Origin: Arcticibacter sp045629565
Lineage (GTDB): Bacteria > Bacteroidota > Bacteroidia > Sphingobacteriales > Sphingobacteriaceae
Direction of reading: 5' to 3'
Length of the DNA: 64,000 nucleotides
NCBI RefSeq assembly: GCF_045629565.1
Contig: NZ_JAZQRL010000012.1
Coordinates: 42,102 to 106,101, forward strand
Positions 28,214 through 35,797 of the stretch are shown in pieces (the first letter of the stretch is position 1; every line of letters begins with the position of its first letter). The notes below the pieces were generated by a model. The model was not told the origin of the DNA, ran no database searches, and worked only from the letters and a program-made list of their open reading frames with translations. Both the position numbers and the translations under genes were made by a program.

Positions 28214-28580
28214 GGACATCTTCTGTAGCTATAAGTTTCCTGATATTTTCCTTAGACAGAGGTTTGTTCAAAAACGCTTTTACGTTCTCGTAAGACTGTG
28301 CCGTCATTTTGTCCTCAGGATTAATTGATGAGGAGAGGATGATTATATCTATGCTGACATGATTTTCTTTCAATCCACTCAGAAAGTCCCAGGCATTCAT
28401 GACTGGCATATTAATATCCAAAAGTACAAGTTTGTTCGTTGTATGATCCTTTACGTAGTCAAAGGCTTTAACCGGATCTGTGAAAGCGGTAAGTAGCTGA
28501 TCTGGCTTTGCTGATCGGATCAGGACGGTATGAATCCTATTTACTAATGGTTCGTCGTCAATTAAAATTATTTCTTTCAC
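28182..28580 (-). CDS. Single-domain response regulator (CheY-like)
   Basis: A 132-residue receiver domain only: acidic pair in ILIDDEP (residues 7-9), phospho-acceptor Asp in LVLLDINMP (about 54), Ser in ILSSS, and Lys in FLNKPLS. No output domain, so it acts by protein contact or phosphate relay. GTG start at 28580. The 3' end overlaps the end of the inositol phosphorylceramide synthase gene on the other strand. No kinase is adjacent. Confidence 0.9.
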   Translation of the reverse strand: MKEIILIDDEPLVNRIHTVLIRSAKPDQLLTAFTDPVKAFDYVKDHTTNKLVLLDINMPVMNAWDFLSGLKENHVSIDIIILSSSINPEDKMTAQSYENVKAFLNKPLSKENIRKLIATEDVPIEWPATGSE

Positions 28581-28649
28581 GATAAGGTGTTAAGCAGTCT
28601 AGATATTAGCAACGTAGGTTCAAAGAAATTGTTATACGATTCTACGAAA

Positions 28650-29603
28650 TTAAAGCCAGTTTTTCTTTTTAAAGTAGATAAGGGTAAACAAAGATGATGC
28701 GATCATCAGTAAAATAGCAATTACATAACCCCATCGCCACGAGAGTTCTGGCATAAACTGGAAGTTCATTCCGTAAATGCTGGCTATAAGTGTTGGAGGC
28801 ATGAAGGCAACTGTCGCAACAGTAAATATTTTAATGATGCGGTTTTGTTCAATGTTTACAAAACCCATAAACGTGTCTTGCAGATATTCCAGCCTTTCAA
28901 AAGCGAACTTGTTATGCTCGAGGATTGAACTTATATCCTTAATCATAATGCGGAGTACGGCCATATATTCCTCAGGAAACGTGCTGCTTTTTAGCAGCGC
29001 AGACGTGAGGCGCTGTTTGTCGATGATGTTTTCCCTTAAAGACATAGACTCATTTTGAAAAGAGGAAATTTGAATCAGGACTTCTTCATCAGACTTCTTT
29101 TGTCTCAATATCATTTCCTGATTTAGATTGGCAATTTTGCGTGCAAGTCCTTCGATTAGATCTGCGTCATGATCTATAGACGACTCAAGAAGAGTTAAGA
29201 GAACCTGATATCCGTTTGTAAAAGGCACCGGACTACTCTTGATTTTCTTCACCGAATCGCTGAATGCCTTAAGGTCATCATACCGATAAGTAAACAGAAT
29301 GCCTTTCTCTACAATAATGGAGACAGGACAGTATTCGTATCCGGTCGGTTTTATGGAAAGAAAATTGCTATTGATCACCAATTCGTCCTGAACCTCACTA
29401 AATCGCGAGGAACTCTCTATTTCTTGAGATTCTTCTTCAGACGAATATTTTATGTCAAAATAGGTTTCGACTGTCACTTTTTCTTCAATGGTCGGGTTCT
29501 GAAGATCGACCCATACCATACTATTCATTGAGATATCTCGCAGATCCTCCAGGTCTGTCTCTTTTACCAGTCTTTTGTCTTTTTTGTAGTAGATACGCAG
29601 CAT
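28650..29603 (-). CDS. corA: CorA-family magnesium/cobalt channel
   Basis: A 317-residue CorA-type protein: long cytoplasmic funnel domain, then two C-terminal membrane segments with the signature YGMNF after the first (about residues 279-283). It probably carries Mg2+ across the inner membrane as a pentamer. The start is placed at the ATG at 29603 rather than a TTG two codons earlier, because a TAACTTTG promoter box ends just before the ATG. Divergent from the radical SAM gene. Confidence 0.92.
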   Translation of the reverse strand: MLRIYYKKDKRLVKETDLEDLRDISMNSMVWVDLQNPTIEEKVTVETYFDIKYSSEEESQEIESSSRFSEVQDELVINSNFLSIKPTGYEYCPVSIIVEKGILFTYRYDDLKAFSDSVKKIKSSPVPFTNGYQVLLTLLESSIDHDADLIEGLARKIANLNQEMILRQKKSDEEVLIQISSFQNESMSLRENIIDKQRLTSALLKSSTFPEEYMAVLRIMIKDISSILEHNKFAFERLEYLQDTFMGFVNIEQNRIIKIFTVATVAFMPPTLIASIYGMNFQFMPELSWRWGYVIAILLMIASSLFTLIYFKKKNWL

Positions 29604-29606
29604 AGT

Positions 29607-29614
29607 CAAAGTTA
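29607..29614 (-). promoter_or_regulatory. -7 promoter box of corA
   Basis: On the minus strand this is TAACTTTG, exactly TAnnTTTG, ending 3 bases before the corA ATG. It predicts a leaderless message and rules against the upstream TTG as start, since that codon lies inside the box. Confidence 0.5.
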
Positions 29615-29629
29615 CAATATCATATTCAT

Positions 29630-29637
29630 TATCTTTG
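29630..29637 (+). promoter_or_regulatory. -7 promoter box of the radical SAM gene
   Basis: TATCTTTG matches TAnnTTTG and ends 5 bases before the ATG at 29643. It lies back to back with the corA box within 31 bases. Confidence 0.5.
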
Positions 29638-29642
29638 TACCG

Positions 29643-30608
29643 ATGGACAAGCTGAAGACGGTAGATTACGGATTTAAGAACTATAATTCATATGGAGCAT
29701 ATCTTAAAAAGAAATATGCGGGTGAAAAGGTAGTGAAGATTATAGTAGACGGGGGATTCACTTGTCCGAATCGGGACGGAAGCAAGGGATACGGTGGCTG
29801 CTCCTATTGTAACGTCGATTCCTTCACCCCTGAAACAACAAGGAAATCCCCAGGGATACGTAAGCAGATAGAAAATAATATTGAGAGGGCCGTGACTGGC
29901 TATAAAGCTGACAAGTTCATTGTCTATTTTCAACCTAATACGAACACTTATGCTCCTGCCCATTATCTTAAGATGATGTATGACGAAGCGTTGGATGCCT
30001 GCCCTCCTGGCAAGGTAGTAGGTCTTTCGATAGGCACCCGTCCTGATTGTATAGACGCAGAAAAGGTTGCGTTGTTAGAGAGTTATGTGGCCAGGGGCTT
30101 GCATGTCGATCTCGAAATGGGAATGGAATCCATTTATAATTCCACGCTAAGTCGAATTAATCGTGGTTGTACTCACGAGGAGCTGGAGAGCGCACTTGAT
30201 TTGGTAAAAGATTCTCCTCTTGATATATGTGTTCATACCGTTTTTGGATTTCCTTGGGAAACAAAGGAAATGATGCTTCGATATGCAGACGAAATTAATC
30301 GATTTCCGCAGATCAAGTTTGTTAAGTTGCATCAGTTATATGTGGTAGAAGGGTCTATTATGGGTGTCCAGTATAAAAGAGAACCGTTTAAACTGTTTTC
30401 GCTTGAAGAATATGCTGATTTCCTTGCTGAGTTTATTCCTTTGCTTCGGCCGGATATTGTAATTCAACGACTGTTTGGTATTTCTGACCTTGAGTTGCTT
30501 ATCGCGCCGAATTGGGGATTGAAGAAATCGGGAATTCAGACGTTTATTGATAAACACTTGGAAAGTAAAAATGTCGCACAAGGAGCGTTATATACTCCTG
30601 ATAATTAA
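29643..30608 (+). CDS. TIGR01212-family radical SAM protein (YhcC-like)
   Basis: A 321-residue radical SAM enzyme. The cluster cysteines lie in GGFTCPNRDGSKGYGGCSYC (about residues 38-57), a spacing typical of the YhcC/TIGR01212 group rather than the common CxxxCxxC. SAM- and barrel-associated segments follow (GLSIGTRPDC, LEMGMESIYNSTLSRINRG). The family's reaction is not firmly established. The stop codon overlaps the end of the convergent SRPBCC gene. Confidence 0.92.
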   Translation: MDKLKTVDYGFKNYNSYGAYLKKKYAGEKVVKIIVDGGFTCPNRDGSKGYGGCSYCNVDSFTPETTRKSPGIRKQIENNIERAVTGYKADKFIVYFQPNTNTYAPAHYLKMMYDEALDACPPGKVVGLSIGTRPDCIDAEKVALLESYVARGLHVDLEMGMESIYNSTLSRINRGCTHEELESALDLVKDSPLDICVHTVFGFPWETKEMMLRYADEINRFPQIKFVKLHQLYVVEGSIMGVQYKREPFKLFSLEEYADFLAEFIPLLRPDIVIQRLFGISDLELLIAPNWGLKKSGIQTFIDKHLESKNVAQGALYTPDN

Positions 30609-31069
30609 TATTCTCCAAAGATTTCCTGGATTTTGCCATGCCGGAAGCTGAATATTTCTAGGATACGCTTCTTTACTATTAAACTATTTGCTATTCTGCC
30701 GACCGGACCCAAAGGTACGGCATAGTTGAGAATATCAATCATTTCAACTCCGAGATCTGTTATTCGGAAATGGTGCTGGTGGTGCCAAAAGGCAAAGGGT
30801 CCCGAACGCTGTTCATCTACAAAGTATTTGTAGGGTTCTATATAGGTGATTTCCGTCAACCAATTCATTCGAATCCCAAACAGAGGTGTGATTTCATATC
30901 CGATCAAAATTCCGGGATAGATTTTTTCTCTACCACTCAACTCGCTCGTTATTTTAAATCCCATAGACGGGGTTATAGTCGCCAGATTTCGCGGGGACGA
31001 GAAGAAGTCCCATGTTTTTTCTATTGATATCGGAAGATTTTGACTAAATGTCAGTGTATAAACTTTCAT
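30605..31069 (-). CDS. SRPBCC-family (START-like) protein
   Basis: A 154-residue soluble protein of the polyketide-cyclase/START-like fold: opening strand (VYTLTFSQNLPIS), helix FFSSPRNLATITP, then the strands with RMNWLTEITYIEPYKYFVDEQ and a C-terminal helix. Members in Bacteroidota are annotated only as SRPBCC or cell-division-inhibitor-like. The ATG at 31069 is preferred over a TTG two codons upstream. Ends inside the stop of the convergent radical SAM gene. Confidence 0.85.
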   Translation of the reverse strand: MKVYTLTFSQNLPISIEKTWDFFSSPRNLATITPSMGFKITSELSGREKIYPGILIGYEITPLFGIRMNWLTEITYIEPYKYFVDEQRSGPFAFWHHQHHFRITDLGVEMIDILNYAVPLGPVGRIANSLIVKKRILEIFSFRHGKIQEIFGEY

Positions 31070-31372
31070 TTCCAAGTAACAATCAACACTTGTAATCGTT
31101 CTGGCATATTTCTCTTGATTAGAAATGTGATGTTTTTATATATTTCTTTTTTTGTTTGTTTTGATTGTCGTAAAATATGCGGTCTTAGGGTGTTTTTTAA
31201 TGCTATCGTCGATATTTACTGGTCTTTTGTTCTAATTTTTTATAAAAAACATCAAATTAATTACGAATAGTCTAAATTTTTCCTATTTTTATTTTAAAAT
31301 CAACACATAAACATCAAATCAAGTTAATTTTTAGACAAAAAACTGAATTTTTAACCTCAAACCAACAAAAAA
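31070..31372. other. AT-rich upstream region of amt
   Basis: A 303-base gap with very high AT. It contains an 11-base direct repeat (AAACATCAAAT at 31247-31257 and 31309-31319, 62 bases apart) and several poly-T/poly-A tracts. The longer copy lies about 55 bases before the amt start. No exact TAnnTTTG box is seen, suggesting another sigma factor or an activator-dependent promoter. No credible gene. Confidence 0.4.
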
Positions 31373-32773
31373 ATGAGTAAAAGTGTCGTTAAGCAAACAA
31401 TCCCCTTTATGCTGTTGCTGTTAGCAGCGATAGGTTCCGTATTTATTCCATCGCTACCCAACTTTGATGATGGGGGGAAGATTTATAATGGAGCAGACAT
31501 TGCATGGGTACTAACCGCCACTGCATTGGTATTCCTTATGACGCCCGGACTTGCCCTATTTTATGGGGGAATGGTACATCGGAAGAACGTATTATCAACA
31601 ATGATCAAAAGCGTAGTCTCAGCAGGAATTGTTTCTGTATTATGGGTCATCGTAGGATTCAGCCTTTGTTTTGGCGATTCTATTAATGGTATAATTGGAA
31701 ATCCTTCGACATTCCTCTTTTTTAAAGGTGTTAGTTCTGGAGCTCCCTGGGCAGGTGGTCCGACAATTCCATTGACGTTATTTTCTGTTTTTCAGCTAAT
31801 GTTCGCAATAATAACACCGGGTTTGGTTGTGGGCGCTGTGGCGGGACGCATTCGTTTTATTTCCTATATAAGCTTCATCGCTTTGTTTATGCTGTTCGTT
31901 TATGCTCCGCTAGCCCATTGGAGCTGGCATCCCGAAGGATTTCTTTTCCAAATGGGAGCTCTAGACTTTGCTGGAGGTACAGTAGTTCATATTTCGGCAG
32001 GATGTGCCGCTCTGGCCGGAGCATTGGTCTTAAAGAGACGTAAAGCACATATTGAGAAAAAGGAGGTGCCGCCAGCTAATATACCGTATGTGTTAATTGG
32101 TACAGGATTGCTCTGGTTCGGATGGTTTGGGTTCAATGCAGGCTCCGCGTTGGGTGCGAATTCACTTGCTGTATCTGCATTCGCTACCACGAATGTTGCG
32201 GCAGGTGCTGCAGGCTTAGCGTGGATGTTCTTCGACGTTTTAAGGGGAAAGAAACCGTCGGTTCTTGGATTTTGCATAGGTGCTGTTGTGGGCCTTGTAG
32301 CAATAACCCCAGGAGCCGGATTTGTAGCTATTCCACAGAGTATTTTTATTGGGTTTGCAGCCGCAATTATCTCAAACATCGTCGCTCATAAAATTAGCAA
32401 CTCGCGAATTGATGACACTCTGGATGTTTTTGCCTGTCATGGAGTTGGTGGTATGGTAGGAATGCTTTTGACTGGTCTATTTGCAACCACTGCAGTAAAT
32501 GGCGGAGGGGCCGACGGATGGTTCTACGGGAATCCTGAGTTCTTCTTCACACAGCTTAAAGCAATGACAGTCGCTGTTGTGTATAGTTTTACGGTGTCAT
32601 ATCTGATCTTCAAATTGATTAACCTTATACAGCCAATGCGTGTGACTAGTGAAGAAGAGGAACTTGGTCTGGATTCGACACAGCATAACGAAAAATATAT
32701 GCAAGGAACCTTGCTTGTTACCAAGAACGGTGTTCTAACAGACGAGGATGTGCAAGAATCGGAAGTTCTGTAA
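31373..32773 (+). CDS. amt: Ammonium transporter (Amt family)
   Basis: A 466-residue protein with an N-terminal signal-like segment and about eleven membrane helices. Family segments are clear: AWVLTATALVFLMTPGLALFYGGM, DFAGGTVVHISAG, GSALGANSLA and the pore His motif FACHGVGGMVG. It would carry ammonium into the cell. No glnK/PII gene is adjacent; instead a porin gene follows after a strong hairpin. Confidence 0.95.
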   Translation: MSKSVVKQTIPFMLLLLAAIGSVFIPSLPNFDDGGKIYNGADIAWVLTATALVFLMTPGLALFYGGMVHRKNVLSTMIKSVVSAGIVSVLWVIVGFSLCFGDSINGIIGNPSTFLFFKGVSSGAPWAGGPTIPLTLFSVFQLMFAIITPGLVVGAVAGRIRFISYISFIALFMLFVYAPLAHWSWHPEGFLFQMGALDFAGGTVVHISAGCAALAGALVLKRRKAHIEKKEVPPANIPYVLIGTGLLWFGWFGFNAGSALGANSLAVSAFATTNVAAGAAGLAWMFFDVLRGKKPSVLGFCIGAVVGLVAITPGAGFVAIPQSIFIGFAAAIISNIVAHKISNSRIDDTLDVFACHGVGGMVGMLLTGLFATTAVNGGGADGWFYGNPEFFFTQLKAMTVAVVYSFTVSYLIFKLINLIQPMRVTSEEEELGLDSTQHNEKYMQGTLLVTKNGVLTDEDVQESEVL

Positions 32774-32807
32774 TCATTCTTTCAACGAAAAAGTCCTAAA
32801 TCTTCTA

Positions 32808-32844
32808 TTCCGCGGGACCAGTGAGGCCTCTTGGTCCCGCGGAA
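32808..32844. terminator. Strong hairpin between amt and the porin gene
   Basis: A perfect 13-bp stem (TTCCGCGGGACCA and its complement) with an 11-base loop. It is not followed by a T-run (AAATCTC follows), so it may be a partial terminator, an mRNA 3'-end stabiliser or a processing site rather than a simple terminator. 37 bases further on the porin gene starts with no clear promoter of its own. Confidence 0.6.
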
Positions 32845-32881
32845 AATCTCTTGAACCTTAAACAATTAATTAATTACTAAC

Positions 32882-33988
32882 ATGCTAAAAAAACTATTAG
32901 CTGCTATGATTTTAGCAGCGGTGGCAGATACTGCCCTTGCACAAGACAGTTCCAGTGTTTCTCCTTTGGAGATTTCCGGCTCGGTTGATGCGTATTATAA
33001 ATACGATTTCGCTGGTCTGAAAGGAGGTGCTGGAAATATTCCGACATATTTCAACAGTGATAATAACTCTGTATCCCTGGGAATGGTTGATTTGATGCTG
33101 AAGAAAACGACAGGTAAGGCGAGTTTCGTAGGCGAATTGTCCTTCGGTCCACGGGGTCAATATCAGTCGATCTTGAACGGTGATGGTGCAGATAACAATA
33201 GTTTTCATATCCAAAATCTGTATATGTCTTATGCATTTACTGATAAGTTTTCGTTAACAGGAGGATTCATGGGTACATTTATTGGATATGAGGTGATATC
33301 CCCCTCTGCCAATTTCAATTATTCCACTTCCTACCTGTTTGGCGCGGGTCCCTTCCAGAACGCAGGTATAAGGGCAAATTATGCTGTTAGTGACAAGGTC
33401 GGTTTAATGGTTGGTGTATTCAACGACTGGAATACATATCGGGACTTTAACGGAGTGTCGCATTTTGGAGCGCAATTGTCGTTGTCTCCGGTCGAAGGCT
33501 GGACAGCCTATTTGAATGTACTGACTGGCCGTTCCGCGAATGTAACTGTGACAGACGAGGTGCTTGGCACGGTTACTTATCCAGGATCGGAACAACTAGG
33601 ATCTGGTACTATTGTTGATCTCACGACATCCTACCAGATCAGTGAAGCATTTAAACTAGGTTTAAATGCGGCCGATTACTCCATGCCTAATGACAATGCA
33701 GGTGGCTTGGGTTACAGTGGCGTAGCTCTATACCCTCAATACGCTGTTTCTGAGAGTTTTCTTATAGGACTTCGGGGCGAATATTTCAAGTCGAAAGATG
33801 TAGACGGAGTCGAGGGTGGTTCGATAACCGCACTGACTGTATCGGCCAATCTTAAAGCCGGCGGGTTGACATTTATTCCGGAAGTACGATTCGACAGAAC
33901 TTCCGATGCAGATACGTTTTTTAAGAAAAGCGGTGACTTTACTAAGAATGCCTCTCAATTCTCATTGGCAGCAGTCTTTTCATTTTAG
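32882..33988 (+). CDS. Outer-membrane beta-barrel porin (OmpL-like, Bbp2-type)
   Basis: A 368-residue protein with a signal peptide (MLKKLLAAMILAAVADTALAQ) and alternating amphipathic strands ending in FSLAAVFSF, a typical outer-membrane C-terminus. Segments such as SGSVDAYYKYDF, GELSFGPRGQY and FLIGLRGEYFKS resemble the OmpL-like porin-2 family of Bacteroidota. Placed after amt, it may admit ammonium or small nitrogen compounds across the outer membrane, an inference from position. Confidence 0.85.
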   Translation: MLKKLLAAMILAAVADTALAQDSSSVSPLEISGSVDAYYKYDFAGLKGGAGNIPTYFNSDNNSVSLGMVDLMLKKTTGKASFVGELSFGPRGQYQSILNGDGADNNSFHIQNLYMSYAFTDKFSLTGGFMGTFIGYEVISPSANFNYSTSYLFGAGPFQNAGIRANYAVSDKVGLMVGVFNDWNTYRDFNGVSHFGAQLSLSPVEGWTAYLNVLTGRSANVTVTDEVLGTVTYPGSEQLGSGTIVDLTTSYQISEAFKLGLNAADYSMPNDNAGGLGYSGVALYPQYAVSESFLIGLRGEYFKSKDVDGVEGGSITALTVSANLKAGGLTFIPEVRFDRTSDADTFFKKSGDFTKNASQFSLAAVFSF

Positions 33989-34083
33989 TTTAATCGTCGC
34001 AATACTGTTCAATAAACCTAATTTACTACTATAAGGAAACTTTACAATCAAACAATAAAGATTAATGTTGGTTTAGTGTTGTT

Positions 34084-34119
34084 AGAGAGGGATAAGCTAT
34101 ATGCTTTCCCTCTTTTTAT
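34084..34119 (+). terminator. Intrinsic terminator of the porin gene
   Basis: A stem GAGAGGGA...TCCCTCTT, with a small inner helix AAGC/GCTT and a TATAT loop, is followed by TTTTTATTT. It overlaps the first codons of a longer GTG-started frame of the next gene, which supports the later ATG for that gene. Confidence 0.65.
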
Positions 34120-34124
34120 TTCGT

Positions 34125-34132
34125 TAGATTTG
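34125..34132 (+). promoter_or_regulatory. -7 promoter box of the CpsB-like gene
   Basis: TAGATTTG matches TAnnTTTG and ends 6 bases before the ATG at 34139, just after the preceding terminator. Supports that ATG as the start. Confidence 0.5.
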
Positions 34133-34138
34133 TCATCT

Positions 34139-34885
34139 ATGTTTTCTTCATTAAACTTCTTCTTTAAACGGCCAAAAACAGTAACTCTTGAATGGATGGG
34201 TGTCGATATGCATTCGCATATTTTGCCGGGAATTGATGATGGATCCAGGGATCTTGGTAGTTCTGTGAATTTTATCAGAGGTCTAAGTGAGTTAGGCATT
34301 GAAAAATTCATCTGTACGCCTCATATATTTACGGAGGTTTATCCGAATAGCAAGCAAACGATTCTTCCGGTACTTGAACGGCTTCGTTCCGAGCTTAAAC
34401 GCCAACGGATGGATGTGCAGGTAGAGGCTGCAGCAGAATATATGATGGATCTGGATTTTGTGGAACTTCTAAAAAATGACGATATACTTCCATTACATGG
34501 TAAATATGTTCTAGTCGAGATGTCTTATCAAGTTGAAACAAGGAATGTCGATCAATTTATTTTCGATCTAAACATTAAGGGATATCAGCCTGTTCTGGCC
34601 CATCCGGAGAGGTATATCTATTATCATAATAATTTTGAACAATATCGTAAGATGAAGGAGCATGGATGTATTCTTCAGGTCAATATGCTATCGCTTGCTG
34701 GCTATTATGGTAAAGCAGTGAAGCAAATCGCCTTAAACCTGTTGAAAGAAAAATTGATTGATGTTGTAGGGACTGACCTTCATCACGTCAAGCATCTGGA
34801 GTATATAACCAAGTTCGTCAAAAGTGGTAGTGCTGCAAAGCTACTGGCTGATTATCCTATGAGAAATAAAGAGCTATTCCGTTGA
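34139..34885 (+). CDS. CpsB/YwqE-type tyrosine-protein phosphatase (PHP domain)
   Basis: A 248-residue PHP-fold metal-dependent phosphatase: MHSHILPGIDDGS (metal ligands HxH and D, about residues 23-35), ICTPHIFTEVY, AAAEYMMD, LVEMSY, LAHPERY, and the late VGTDLHH. CpsB-type enzymes dephosphorylate the tyrosine cluster of the BY-kinase that controls polysaccharide polymerisation; the likely substrate here is the Wzc-like kinase at 49.5 kb. A GTG at 34076 in the same frame is less likely because it lies upstream of the terminator and -7 box. Confidence 0.9.
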   Translation: MFSSLNFFFKRPKTVTLEWMGVDMHSHILPGIDDGSRDLGSSVNFIRGLSELGIEKFICTPHIFTEVYPNSKQTILPVLERLRSELKRQRMDVQVEAAAEYMMDLDFVELLKNDDILPLHGKYVLVEMSYQVETRNVDQFIFDLNIKGYQPVLAHPERYIYYHNNFEQYRKMKEHGCILQVNMLSLAGYYGKAVKQIALNLLKEKLIDVVGTDLHHVKHLEYITKFVKSGSAAKLLADYPMRNKELFR

Positions 34886-35134
34886 TCCGAGATACATACT
34901 CTTGTATGCGTTTTGTGTTTTATTCAAGGACCTCTTGGAGCGTTAAAAGTATCCCAATTGTATTTAACCGGCCTTTATATCAGATGAGTGTTGATAATAA
35001 TAGTTACAAATCCATCCGCTGCTAAATGATTATTCAATGAAGTTTCTGAAATCTTAACAAATTCTTAAAAGTTTCGTAATAGGAAACTCGTATCAAAATT
35101 TCTCGTTTATTTACATATAAATCAAATCGGAATT

Positions 35135-35272
35135 ATGAAAGCAAACGAGATATTTCAAGGGCCTGAAGAATCCCGGAAAATAACGATAATGGCGTTTATT
35201 ATTGGGAATGCAGTGGCACTGATTGCCTTCGTTGCCCCCCTAATATTATATATCTTGGCGAAAGAAATGTAG
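35135..35272 (+). CDS. Small single-span membrane protein (45 aa)
   Basis: The ATG at 35135 opens 45 codons: a charged N-terminus (KANEIFQGPEESRK), one long hydrophobic segment (about 17-41) and the end LAKEM. A 10-bp hairpin begins at its stop codon. The topology and the terminator support a real gene; it is too short to place in a family. Confidence 0.6.
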   Translation: MKANEIFQGPEESRKITIMAFIIGNAVALIAFVAPLILYILAKEM

Positions 35273-35316
35273 CGACTACTAAGGTAAAGTATTGATCTTT
35301 TTCAGTAGTCGCTTTC
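35271..35316 (+). terminator. Hairpin after the 45-aa protein gene
   Basis: A perfect 10-bp inverted repeat AGCGACTACT/AGTAGTCGCT with a 23-base loop, followed by TTCTAAT. It begins within the stop codon of the small gene. Confidence 0.6.
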
Positions 35317-35366
35317 TAATGAAGTACGTTTATCTTGAAACAAGAAATGGGTTGCCTTGTATCCTT

Positions 35367-35408
35367 AAGGATCAGTCAGAGAGTTACTCCCAGCCTGATC
35401 CTTTTTTT
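35367..35408 (+). terminator. Second plus-strand terminator
   Basis: A 9-bp stem AAGGATCAG/CTGATCCTT with a 19-base loop is followed by a T7 run. On the plus strand this is a good intrinsic terminator, but no plus-strand gene ends here except the small one 95 bases upstream. It overlaps the 3' end of the minus-strand gene. Confidence 0.6.
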
Positions 35409-35614
35409 GCGTTTCCCGCTTTTATATGCTCCTCAGCTTTTGCTTTCCCAAGTATGGCTGCCATTTTATTTCCGTCTTTGTCCTTTCCAGTTGCTATGTA
35501 TCTTCCCGATTTAATATCGATAACTGGGTCGACCATTGGAACATTCTTGGTCTTCGTCTTAACAGAATAAGCGGTAATGCCTTCTGATTCCTCTTTTGCT
35601 TTTTTCGTTGTCAT
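35384..35614 (-). CDS. Hypothetical charged small protein (76 aa)
   Basis: A soluble, lysine-rich 76-residue protein starting MTTKKAKEESEG, with a central beta-like portion (VPMVDPVIDIKSGRYIATG) and a C-terminal region KAKAEEHIKAGNAKKG. Even composition and the lack of a plausible plus-strand alternative favour it as a real gene. I recognise no family. Confidence 0.65.
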   Translation of the reverse strand: MTTKKAKEESEGITAYSVKTKTKNVPMVDPVIDIKSGRYIATGKDKDGNKMAAILGKAKAEEHIKAGNAKKGSGWE

Positions 35615-35773
35615 AGGATATGTATTAGACTTTAATGATCAATAAGTGTTTTAAAGCGAAATTGTTTTTTCAAACTAATCATTTTAAGAAAAAATTCTAA
35701 AGGATGACGGTCGTCATTTTTTGATCGGCCTGTTAGGCTTATTTTTGTGCATAAATTATTATTGAAAGGAACT

Positions 35774-35796
35774 GGTTCGGACCCCCTGTCCGAACC
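35774..35796 (-). terminator. Hairpin after the aldo/keto reductase gene
   Basis: A perfect 9-bp stem GGTTCGGAC/GTCCGAACC with a 5-base loop lies one base beyond the stop of the minus-strand reductase gene. On the minus strand it is followed only by AGTTCCTTTC, so it is a weak terminator by sequence; on the plus strand it is followed by TTTATTT. Confidence 0.6.
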
Positions 35797-35797
35797 T

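Noticed and set aside
31040..31270. 76-codon plus-strand frame between the SRPBCC gene and amt
   Set aside because: Overlaps the start of the SRPBCC gene and then runs through AT-rich DNA; the product is rich in F, I and Y as expected by chance.
35292..35570. 92-codon plus-strand frame opposite the 76-aa minus-strand gene
   Set aside because: Contains two terminator hairpins, and the minus-strand frame is more protein-like.
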